A DNA stretch of 64,000 nucleotides from Anaeromassilibacillus sp. An250. Its GTDB lineage: Bacteria; Bacillota; Clostridia; Oscillospirales; Acutalibacteraceae. Where the stretch lies: NCBI RefSeq assembly GCF_002159845.1, contig NZ_NFJK01000005.1:124001-188000 (forward strand). The letters run 5' to 3'. Position 1 is the first letter of the stretch; the number at the start of each line of letters is the position of its first letter. Shown here in pieces: positions 7,773-15,193 of the stretch. The translations under genes were made by a program, and so were the position numbers. Below the pieces are notes generated by a model. That model saw only the letters and a list, made by a program, of their open reading frames with translations. It did no database searches and was not told the DNA's origin.

Positions 7773-8804
7773 CTATTCATTGGAGTGATCTTTCCTTTGG
7801 GAATCCTCCTTCAGATTCGTGACGGCACTCCGAGGTTTTATGTGGGCCAGTGGATTCGCATTTGCCGCTTGTTCCATCTGCTGGTCGGATAGATGCGTAT
7901 AGATTTCTGTCGTTCCCAAATTTTCGTGGCCCAAAATATCTTTTAAGACGCGAATATCCACATGGCCATGCTGATACATCAAAGTAGCCGCAGTGTGTCG
8001 CAATTTATGAACGGAATACCCTGGACCACCTAAATCAATTTGTGCAAGATATTTCTTGACGAGGTATTGAACCGTTTTCGGGCTGATTCTTTTACGCTGT
8101 GCGCTGATAAATAGCGCCTTTTTATCAATCAGTCCATCGTGCGGACGAACCGCCAAATATCGGCGGATTGCATCTTGGCAAGCCTCATTCAAATATACAA
8201 TTCGTTCCTTATTTCCTTTCCCCAGCACTCGCATCGTGTTGGAGCTTTGCCGCACATCACTCAAATTGAGGGCTACCAATTCGGAAAGACGTAATCCACA
8301 ATTTAAGAACAGAACAAGAATACAGTAGTCGCGTTCCTTGTTTTTTCCATCCACTTTTGTCAATAGATCGATACTTTGTTCGAACGTTAGGTATTTGGGA
8401 AGCGATGAACGCAATTTTGGCGTTTCCAATTCCAAGACAGGATTGACGTCTAATTGGTTGGTTTTATTGGTCAAATATTTAAAAAAAGTACGAAGGCTTG
8501 AAACTTTGCGGGATCGGGTAGCTGGTTTATTGTTTCGAACATTTGTTAGATAATTCATGTATTCAAAAACCTGCGTCAAAGTAATGGTACGTATCAGGTC
8601 AATATCCACATCGGATATAGAGATTTCTTCAAATGGCGTATCATCTTTAACTAAGTTTCTGGATAGCTTAATGTACCGAAAAAACGTACGCAAATCTAAA
8701 TAATATTCTTCCACTGTTTTTTCGGATTTTCCTTTGATCGTACCTAGGTAGCCTAAAAATTCACGGATAATTTGTGGAGCTTCTGCTAATAATTCTGGTT
8801 TCAT
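7773..8804 (-). CDS. Tyrosine recombinase, XerC/XerA-like
   Basis: 343 aa. The N-terminal core-binding domain carries a longer than usual insertion (about residues 45-75). The catalytic domain shows CGLRLSELVALNL (Arg), GKGNKERIVYL, HKLRHTAATLM (HxxR), GHENLGTT and the nucleophile Tyr in EIYTHLSD. A charged tail (about 25 residues) follows the active site. It may be the housekeeping XerC partner of the xerD above. It has no excisionase or phage neighbours, so it does not look like a mobile-element integrase. The AT-rich upstream 8805-8940 has no good promoter that I can see. Confidence 0.85.
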   Translation of the reverse strand: MKPELLAEAPQIIREFLGYLGTIKGKSEKTVEEYYLDLRTFFRYIKLSRNLVKDDTPFEEISISDVDIDLIRTITLTQVFEYMNYLTNVRNNKPATRSRKVSSLRTFFKYLTNKTNQLDVNPVLELETPKLRSSLPKYLTFEQSIDLLTKVDGKNKERDYCILVLFLNCGLRLSELVALNLSDVRQSSNTMRVLGKGNKERIVYLNEACQDAIRRYLAVRPHDGLIDKKALFISAQRKRISPKTVQYLVKKYLAQIDLGGPGYSVHKLRHTAATLMYQHGHVDIRVLKDILGHENLGTTEIYTHLSDQQMEQAANANPLAHIKPRSAVTNLKEDSQRKDHSNE

Positions 8805-9242
8805 GTTATCATCTCTAAAAAAGTTTGGATTTATTTTGATTAAAATATCGTTTGTTGACTTGAATATATTATAACATAAAAACTGAATGTCGTCCGAAAA
8901 TCTCTGGTTAAAAATGATCCTAAGCTTTCCGTTTTACAAAACCTGATTTTAACATTTCTCCCTCCCTAAATTATACAAAATATTTATTTTGTCTAATTGC
9001 CTAACCTTCAAAAAATAGGGGCCCTTCGGGGCTCCTTCTCTTCTGTTGTGTTCCCGGCGCTCTCGCGCAAGGTATTGCCGGCAATTTACGCTGCACAGAC
9101 AAAAAAGGGTTTTGCCCAATCGGCGTTGGCCATCCTCCTTTCCGTAGGAATCGCAGCGCCTGGTTTAAGGGTAGCAGTAAATACAGTGTAACACAAGAGG
9201 ATGCTACCAAACAGTGGCTTACCTTTCCTTGGCTTCCATAAA
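8805..9242. other. Gene-poor stretch with minus-strand terminator-like hairpin
   Basis: No supported gene. Read on the minus strand, the hairpin GGAGCCC / GGGCCCC at 9017-9034 is followed by a T run (9010-9016), so it could terminate minus-strand transcription. The 69-residue minus-strand frame over 9001-9210 has no recognisable features or start signal and is not called. Confidence 0.4.
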
Positions 9243-9400
9243 GTCAGCCCTCATAAAATCCCCCTACGCTTGAAGTGACCCCAAAAAGGCGGCCGGTATT
9301 TTTACGCCCTCGGTGTTCTACCGCCAGGCCTTCTTCAAGATAGATTCGTTCCCAGCGGTTAATTATACCCTTGTCATTGATTTCAGACCCACTCGCATTG
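9243..9400 (-). pseudogene. Degenerate IS3-type OrfA (helix-turn-helix) remnant
   Basis: The minus strand reads NDKGIINRWERIYLEEGLA-VEHRGRKNTGR before a stop. This resembles the C-terminal half of the small helix-turn-helix protein (OrfA) of IS3-family elements, where IxxWxxxYxxxGxxGLxxxxRGR is typical. There is no start codon, the GLxGL motif is shortened, and the frame ends in TGA. No matching orfB or terminal inverted repeats are visible, so this is an old scar. Confidence 0.4.
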
Positions 9401-9414
9401 TTTCTACAAATGAA

Positions 9415-9461
9415 GCACCTCACTTGTTTTCAGTATAGCATACTGTCTACAAATGAGGTGC
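9415..9461. repeat. 47-bp nested palindrome
   Basis: GCACCTCACTTGT (9415-9427) pairs with ACAAATGAGGTGC (9449-9461) with one wobble. Inside it lies CAGTAT-AGC-ATACTG (9431-9445). There is no adjacent T run. It may be the end of the decayed insertion element beside it, or a binding site. The remaining sequence up to 9521 is AT-rich with no feature seen. Confidence 0.6.
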
Positions 9462-9521
9462 GGTTCAGCTTGCTGGGAGATTTTATTTTATATTTTATAT
9501 TGTTAGCATTACAATCTTGAT

Positions 9522-10706
9522 TCATTCCATTCGCAGGGCATCTACCGGGCGAAGTTTCGACGCCTTGTAAGCAGGATAAACTCCGAATGTTGTACCCGTG
9601 CATAAGGAAAAGAACACAGCCAAAAGAAGGACATCCCACCGGATTCCCAGGGACATTCCAATGATTGAAGCACCCGCAAAAGAAACCAAATAGCCGGCTA
9701 CAATTCCGATCGCGCAACCAATAACGGAAATCAAGACAGCCTCGAACAAAAATTCCAGCATGATGTCTAATTGTCTGGCTCCGATCGCCTTTTTAATGCC
9801 AATTTCACGCGTGCGCTCGCTCACCGATACCAACATTACCGTCATAATGCTCAAGCTCGCTACCAACAGGGAAATCGCCCCCACAGCGGAAAGTACGAGC
9901 GTAACAATGTCTAAAATAGAAGTCAGGCCATCTTTTTGTTTGGCCAGATTGTTCGAAACAAAGGCATCTGATGTGCCATTATTCTGGTTTAAAATCGCGG
10001 TAATAGAATTTCCCGCACGATCTACGTTGCTATTAGAATCGATTTTCACAGCGATTTGATCGAAATTACTACGCCTCATGGAGGTTTGCATGGTCGTATA
10101 TGGGATATAAACAAAGGTCGGGATATAGTTTCCCAACATATTTTGAAGAAGGCCACTCCCTGTCTTGATTATTCCTACGACTTCAAAGTCTTCCATCGCA
10201 CCACCACATTGAATGGAGATATGTTTTCCAATGATATTACTCCTATGATAAGACTTCTGTGAAAAAGCCTCATCAACCAGGCATACATTGGCAGCGGTGC
10301 TGACTTCTTTGTTGCTGAACATCCTGCCGTAGAGAATTTGAATGGAAACAATTTGGTTGGCAGATGTGTCAATTCCCCAAAGCAGAGTGTTGGTCTCCTC
10401 ATTCCTTACAGTGACAGACGTGCTTTGCATGAGGATCGGCGTCGCCTGTTCGACCTGATCACAATGCTTAACTAGGTTCAAGTCCTCTTCGTCCAAAGAG
10501 ACGTTCGCTTCCGCATTGCAGGAAATTGTCAATCCTCCAAGGCCCAGGCTTTCCAATTCTGTGGTAAGGGCATTCGTACCGCATTGGCTGATATTGCCAA
10601 TTAAAATTACGGATGCGACTCCTATGGCAATTCCTAAAATGGTGAGGACGGTTCTGCCCCGTTTTCTCCCTAAGCTTCGGTATGCAGAACGAATGAGATC
10701 AATCAT
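9522..10706 (-). CDS. ABC transporter permease, MacB/FtsX type
   Basis: 394 aa. The first helix (GRTVLTILGIAIGVASVILIG) is followed by a large extracytoplasmic MacB-type domain (about 45-270), then three C-terminal helices with the conserved RTREIGIKKAIGARQLDIMLEFLFEA segment (FtsX fold) and the end PVDALRME. ATG 10706 is chosen because GAAGGTGA precedes it; the longer frame from 10739 lies inside the adaptor gene. It overlaps the adaptor's stop by 8 nt, so the two are translationally coupled. No ATPase gene is adjacent, unlike the complete set at 61147-64000. Confidence 0.9.
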   Translation of the reverse strand: MIDLIRSAYRSLGRKRGRTVLTILGIAIGVASVILIGNISQCGTNALTTELESLGLGGLTISCNAEANVSLDEEDLNLVKHCDQVEQATPILMQSTSVTVRNEETNTLLWGIDTSANQIVSIQILYGRMFSNKEVSTAANVCLVDEAFSQKSYHRSNIIGKHISIQCGGAMEDFEVVGIIKTGSGLLQNMLGNYIPTFVYIPYTTMQTSMRRSNFDQIAVKIDSNSNVDRAGNSITAILNQNNGTSDAFVSNNLAKQKDGLTSILDIVTLVLSAVGAISLLVASLSIMTVMLVSVSERTREIGIKKAIGARQLDIMLEFLFEAVLISVIGCAIGIVAGYLVSFAGASIIGMSLGIRWDVLLLAVFFSLCTGTTFGVYPAYKASKLRPVDALRME

Positions 10707-11697
10707 GGGAATCACCTTCTGCCTCTTCCACCTGTGCAACTACATGTTCCCCATCTGAAATCGCATCTGGGTTCATGATGATTTGATCGCCTTCTTCAAT
10801 TCCGGAGGTAACCCCAAATCCGTCTTCGAATTCTCCATCCGTTTCCACGGGGGTTTTCACCGCGCGCTGCCCTTTCAATTTTAGGACGTATTCCGAACCG
10901 TCTTCCTCCGCACGCACAGCTTCATATGGTGCAATCAGGACATTGTCATTTTGCGCCGTAATAATCTTTGCTTTGGCCGTATAGCCTGGCTTAATATCAT
11001 TCCCCGGATTATCAACACTCACAACCACTTCAACAACGGTTTCCTGTCCTGTGGTAGACACCACTTGCTTTGCTTCGGAAGAAATGCTTTTTACGGTGCC
11101 TGTGTAGCAGGTATGAAACCCTACCCCGGTAATTTCTGCCGGTTGCCCCACCTGAATATCCGAAATCTGCGATTCGTTGACGGACAGACGCACCTGGAGC
11201 CCCTCGTCGCTGGCGATGGTAATCGCAGGTTTACCAAATTCCAAAGTCCCTTGGTTGGTTATAGAAACAGCAGTCACTTCGCCGCTGATTGGAGCGGTCA
11301 ATTGCTGTGCATCTTCCTCTTGTCCTACGGAAGAAAAATCAGAAAGAGGAATGTCCGTTTGCGTATATTCGCTCAACAGAGCTGCGTATGTTTCCTGGAG
11401 AATTTCCGTTTCTGAGGCTGAAGCAGTAACCAGGATATCCATGAGGGGATCTCCAGCCTCAACATGATCCCCGATCTCCACATAAACTTTCTGAACAGCA
11501 GCAGGAGCAGGGGGATAGACGCTTCGAACCGACACACGTTCGACCTTTCCGCTGCAAGTGACAGAACTTTCTACCGTCAAGCTGTTTACCTTTACAACTG
11601 TCGCCTGTGTAGTTCTGCTCTTCATCACGCTTCCAGCCACTAAAATAGCTGCAATCAACATTACTGTAAAGGTAATAAGCTGTACATATTTTTTCAT
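10699..11697 (-). CDS. HlyD/MacA-type efflux adaptor
   Basis: About 332 aa. One N-terminal membrane helix (YVQLITFTVMLIAAILVAGSV) anchors a periplasmic-adaptor-like protein. Two half-lipoyl segments (VYVEIGDHVEAGDPLMDI and TAPISGEVTAVSITNQGTLEFG) flank a very short hairpin, followed by beta-barrel and membrane-proximal domains ending GDQIIMNP. In Firmicutes such adaptors pair with MacB-type permeases in efflux or sensing of antimicrobial peptides. ATG 11697 follows GGGGGAG at good spacing; GTG 11703 is the alternative. It is co-transcribed with the permease. Confidence 0.88.
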   Translation of the reverse strand: MKKYVQLITFTVMLIAAILVAGSVMKSRTTQATVVKVNSLTVESSVTCSGKVERVSVRSVYPPAPAAVQKVYVEIGDHVEAGDPLMDILVTASASETEILQETYAALLSEYTQTDIPLSDFSSVGQEEDAQQLTAPISGEVTAVSITNQGTLEFGKPAITIASDEGLQVRLSVNESQISDIQVGQPAEITGVGFHTCYTGTVKSISSEAKQVVSTTGQETVVEVVVSVDNPGNDIKPGYTAKAKIITAQNDNVLIAPYEAVRAEEDGSEYVLKLKGQRAVKTPVETDGEFEDGFGVTSGIEEGDQIIMNPDAISDGEHVVAQVEEAEGDSHD

Positions 11698-11773
11698 TGC
11701 CACTCCCCCATTCCCCTCTATTTTGTGAGAGAACTAAAGAAATATACTCGTATTTCTAAGAGCTCTTTGACAG

Positions 11774-11818
11774 AAAAAACACGTTTCAATCCACCTTCTA
11801 ATATGGATTGAAACGTGT
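11774..11818 (-). terminator. Minus-strand intrinsic terminator upstream of the adaptor gene
   Basis: A perfect 15-bp stem (11779-11793 with 11804-11818, 10-nt loop) is followed on the minus strand by TTTTTTC. It would stop read-through from the radA/cwlD side before the efflux operon. Confidence 0.8.
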
Positions 11819-11904
11819 AAAGAAAGTTGTGCATATTTTTAGCGGCAAAAGCCCAAAATATCCATGCAAGTTCATGATTCCTGTGTGAAAAGAGGTGAGT
11901 GGGA

Positions 11905-12078
11905 ATGAGCATCATTCAGTGTGACGAGGATTGCATCTATCAGCGTGACGGGTATTGCAGCTTGGAAATGCCATCTGCCATCACAAATTACACTGGGGAC
12001 GGTTGTGTTCATTGCATTAAAGTGACACCGCGGGTCCGGCCAGAGACACCAGTCAACGACGTGCAGCCGCGCGTTTAA
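11905..12078 (+). CDS. Small conserved Cys-containing protein (57 aa)
   Basis: 57 aa beginning MSIIQCDEDCIYQRDGYC and containing five cysteines, with a later GDGCVHC. The pattern Cx3C-x7-C then CxxC suggests a small metal-binding or disulfide fold. Similar small proteins are common in Clostridia and carry a doubtful 'hydroxymyristoyl-ACP dehydratase' name in databases; nothing in the sequence supports that activity. GAGGTG lies 7 nt before the start. The gene ends in TTTAAA, which also supplies the stop of radA on the other strand. Confidence 0.75.
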   Translation: MSIIQCDEDCIYQRDGYCSLEMPSAITNYTGDGCVHCIKVTPRVRPETPVNDVQPRV

Positions 12079-13454
12079 ACCGATGGCATGGTCAATGCTT
12101 CAAAAGCTTCCCGGACGTTTTTAACACCGATCAATTGGATATCCTCCTGTTTCGAGCGTATTTGTTTCAAGTTGGAATACGGCAGGACACAAAGACGGAA
12201 GCCAAGGCGTTTGGCCTCACTGATGCGGGCTTCGATGCGGGAAACGGAGCGAAGTTCTCCGGCAAGGCCCACTTCCCCAACGACCATGGCGTCGTCGCGA
12301 ATCGGACAATCCTTCAGGCTGGATACCAGCGCCATCGCGACCGCCAGATCTGCCGCTGGCTCATCCAAACGTAGCCCGCCTACCACATTAATATAGGCGT
12401 CTAAATTTGAGAAGTAATAACCGGCGCGCTTTTCCAACACGGCCAACAACAAGGACATGCGATTGTAGTCAAAGCCGGTCGACATCCTGCGAGGGTTTCC
12501 AAAATTTGAAGTCGAGGCTAACCCTTGGATCTCGGCCAAGATAGGACGCGAACCCTCAATGATGCAAGTGACACAAGTTCCGGAGACATTGATCGGGCGG
12601 CCTGCCAGCATCGCCAAAGAGGGATTGTCCACTTGATGCAGCCCGTGCTCCCCCATATCAAATACGCCAATCTCGTTGGTGGAGCCATAGCGGTTTTTCA
12701 CAGCACGCAGGATGCGGTAGGTCATCTGCCGGTCCCCTTCAAAATAGAGGACCGCATCCACAATGTGTTCCAGGACCTTGGGCCCCGCAATCGCTCCATC
12801 TTTGTTGACGTGCCCCACCAGAAGGATGGGAATTTCCAGCGCTTTTGCCGCCCGCATCAGGGCATTCGTGCACTCACGCACCTGTGTGACGCTTCCCGGA
12901 GAGGAATTTAGATCGGTAAAGTTCATGGTTTGTATGGAATCGATCATCACCAGATCCGGCTGGTCGCTGCGTATCTGTTCCACAACGTTCTGGACATCGG
13001 TTTCGGTCAGAATATAAAGGTTTTCACTGTTGACCCCCAGGCGTGCAGCACGCAGCTTGATCTGCCGGCTGGATTCCTCGCCGGATACATAAAGTATGCG
13101 CAAGGTCTGGCCCAAAAACTCGCAGATTTGAAGGAGGATGGTCGATTTGCCGATCCCCGGTTCTCCGCTGATCAAAATCAGCGAGCCTTTGACAATTCCC
13201 CCGCCGAGCACACGGTCCAATTCGGTCAAGCCGGTATGGTAACGTGCTTCCTCTTCTGTGCTGATTTCGTCGATCCGCACCGGACGATGTAAGCTGGGTC
13301 TTGCGGCAGAAAAACTCCCTTTGACCGGAGCAGTCTCCTTCACTTCTTCGTTCATCGTGTTCCACTGTCCGCAGCCAGGGCATTTCCCGTACCATTTTGC
13401 GGACTCAAATCCACATTCCGAACAAACATAAACACTCTTCATTTTCTGTGCCAT
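12075..13454 (-). CDS. radA: DNA repair protein RadA
   Basis: 459 aa. It has an N-terminal C4 zinc finger (CSECG ... CPGCG), a RecA-like ATPase with Walker A GEPGIGKST and Walker B LVMIDSIQ, the RadA-specific KNRYGSTNE motif (usually KNRFG), and a C-terminal Lon-protease-like domain (NVVGGLRLDEPAADLAVAMAL). RadA is a helicase that promotes branch migration in recombination. ATG 13454 has GAGGTG 7 nt upstream; the ATG at 13469 overlaps that SD. The Tyr in KNRYG is a mild variation. Its own promoter lies at 13499-13527. Confidence 0.96.
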   Translation of the reverse strand: MAQKMKSVYVCSECGFESAKWYGKCPGCGQWNTMNEEVKETAPVKGSFSAARPSLHRPVRIDEISTEEEARYHTGLTELDRVLGGGIVKGSLILISGEPGIGKSTILLQICEFLGQTLRILYVSGEESSRQIKLRAARLGVNSENLYILTETDVQNVVEQIRSDQPDLVMIDSIQTMNFTDLNSSPGSVTQVRECTNALMRAAKALEIPILLVGHVNKDGAIAGPKVLEHIVDAVLYFEGDRQMTYRILRAVKNRYGSTNEIGVFDMGEHGLHQVDNPSLAMLAGRPINVSGTCVTCIIEGSRPILAEIQGLASTSNFGNPRRMSTGFDYNRMSLLLAVLEKRAGYYFSNLDAYINVVGGLRLDEPAADLAVAMALVSSLKDCPIRDDAMVVGEVGLAGELRSVSRIEARISEAKRLGFRLCVLPYSNLKQIRSKQEDIQLIGVKNVREAFEALTMPSV

Positions 13455-13498
13455 TTTCGAGCACCTCATTACCGGTTCATTTTTTAAAGGTTGTTTCC

Positions 13499-13527
13499 AT
13501 TATACGGAAAGAGTGTAGGAAAAACAA
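13499..13527 (-). promoter_or_regulatory. Sigma-A promoter for radA
   Basis: On the minus strand TTGTTT (13527-13522), 17-nt spacer, TATAAT (13504-13499). Confidence 0.6.
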
Positions 13528-13574
13528 GTTGTCGTTTGATTCTAGTTATATTTCACAAGTTAGTTATAGGAGTT

Positions 13575-14309
13575 TCAGCGGGAAGATTGATAGTAGTCTA
13601 AAAATCCGCTGTAGATTGCAAAGGCCATCTGCTCTTGATACTGTGGATCGTTGAGCTTTTGCGCCTCGCTTTCATTAGAAAGAAAGCCGCATTCCACCAA
13701 CACAGCGGGTACCTCTGCATGCCATAAGAGATAAATTGAGCTTGTAGCCGGCTTGCATTCGCGCGTATTGTCCGGCTGTAAAAGAGAAACCACCCTCCCT
13801 CGGACAGCTTCTGCCAGCTCTTCGCTGGATGGATCATTTGTGGAATAAAATACCTGTGTACCATAATATCTGCTGCTGGTAAAATGGTTTTGGTGAATGC
13901 TCAAAAAAATACAATCGCCTTGTTCTTCAATGAGACCTAAACGATTATGAAGATCGGAAACTTTGCGCTCCTTTACGGTATCCAAAGCTGGATCCCCGAT
14001 GGAAACATCTTCCTCCCGCGTCATAATCACATGGAACCCGGAGAGTGTCAACATCTTTTCCAGCTTTTTGGCAATAGCCAGATTGATATCCTTTTCCAGC
14101 ATCTTGGACACGCCCTGCGCACCGCCATCTTCCCCACCGTGCCCTGGGTCGATCACCACGGCCGGCTGCTCCCGTGCAGCGAGGTTGGAGGCCATTTCCC
14201 CCACTTTTTGATACGATAGATAGGATAAAAGCAAAAAGGCCAGGCAGCAAAGCACTAAAACCGCTACCGGCACAAAGTATCCTCTTTTGCGCCCAGAATT
14301 CAAGTCCAT
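13575..14309 (-). CDS. cwlD: N-acetylmuramoyl-L-alanine amidase, CwlD-like
   Basis: About 244 aa. An N-terminal membrane helix (VPVAVLVLCCLAFLLLSYL) is followed by an Amidase_3 domain. The zinc and catalytic residues are visible: DPGHGGEDGG (His, Glu), SIHQNHF (His) and VECGFLSN (Glu). Length and single anchor match CwlD, which with PdaA makes muramic-delta-lactam in spore cortex. The start is uncertain: AAGGGGGA abuts ATG 14309, so TTG 14303 is possible; the frame upstream to 14468 lacks a signal. It is transcribed towards radA but separated by about 120 nt. Confidence 0.88.
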   Translation of the reverse strand: MDLNSGRKRGYFVPVAVLVLCCLAFLLLSYLSYQKVGEMASNLAAREQPAVVIDPGHGGEDGGAQGVSKMLEKDINLAIAKKLEKMLTLSGFHVIMTREEDVSIGDPALDTVKERKVSDLHNRLGLIEEQGDCIFLSIHQNHFTSSRYYGTQVFYSTNDPSSEELAEAVRGRVVSLLQPDNTRECKPATSSIYLLWHAEVPAVLVECGFLSNESEAQKLNDPQYQEQMAFAIYSGFLDYYQSSR

Positions 14310-14565
14310 TCCCCCTTTTTCAGATATATATGTCTCCGTTTGAAGAGCTATGCGGCGTATGAACGGCATTCCAAAGCGAAAAAATAGAACCGATTTTACA
14401 AGAGGGCTTCCCAAAATGGAATTTTTCCGATATAATGATAAAGTATGTTTTTTAGTGCCGTTCGTCATAGCGGCAAAATCACCCCAATGGCAGTGAAAAA
14501 ATTTTTTAAAAAATTTTTTATGGCTGCAATAAAAACGATGATTCGTTCATTATGTTGATAGAGGG

Positions 14566-15138
14566 ATGAAAATGTTGGTTCCAGGAAACCGTGACGACGG
14601 GAAAAAGGAACAGTTGACGGATTCTCTGATGCGCGAGGTTGCGGACGGTGACAGGGCCGCTTTCGAACAACTGTACCGCATCACACAGAACTCTGTTTAT
14701 TGTTATCTTTTGGCCATCGTCAAAAGCCACTCGACGGCGGAGGATCTGATGCAGGATACCTATCTTTCCGTCCGCAAGTCGATACAACATTATATTCCTC
14801 AGGGAAAGCCCCTGGCTTGGATTTTTACGATTGCTAGAAATCTGGCCTATATGGAGCTTCGCCGGGCCCAAAGGCAGGAGTCTTCCGATTTCTCTGAAGA
14901 AGAGAATCATGTCGGAGTAGATGTGATCTCCAATACCATCGACAATCTGGTATTGCAGAAGGCGCTAGAGATCCTGAACGAACAGGAACGGAATATCGTC
15001 CTCTTGCATGTAACCCAGGGGTTCAAGTTTAGAGAGATTTCCTCCCTGCTCGATATTCCAATTGGCACGGTTCTTTCCTGTTACAACAGGGCGATCAAAA
15101 AACTTTACAAAGCTGTAAATGAAGATCGCGCTGGCTGA
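14566..15138 (+). CDS. ECF-type sigma factor
   Basis: 190 aa. Region 2 (residues about 25-95) contains LYRITQNSVYCYLLAIVKS, AEDLMQDTYLSV and WIFTIARNLAYMELRR. Region 4 (about 130-185) contains LNEQERNIVLLHVTQGFKFREISSLLDIPIGT with its helix-turn-helix. This is the two-domain layout of extracytoplasmic-function sigma factors. It would direct a small regulon in response to an envelope signal. A GAGGG lies just upstream, so ATG 14572 could be used instead. The next gene encodes its likely membrane anti-sigma factor. Confidence 0.9.
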   Translation: MKMLVPGNRDDGKKEQLTDSLMREVADGDRAAFEQLYRITQNSVYCYLLAIVKSHSTAEDLMQDTYLSVRKSIQHYIPQGKPLAWIFTIARNLAYMELRRAQRQESSDFSEEENHVGVDVISNTIDNLVLQKALEILNEQERNIVLLHVTQGFKFREISSLLDIPIGTVLSCYNRAIKKLYKAVNEDRAG

Positions 15139-15193
15139 TTTTTTTGGGCTCTGGTCTAAGCACTTTCTACAAGGATAGGTGCGATATGAGACT

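Noticed and set aside
7773-8804. Phage or element integrase
   Set aside because: No excisionase, phage gene or tRNA lies next to it; housekeeping Xer-type length and motifs are more likely.
9001-9210. 69-codon minus-strand frame
   Set aside because: No start signal, no family, and it overlaps a terminator-like hairpin.
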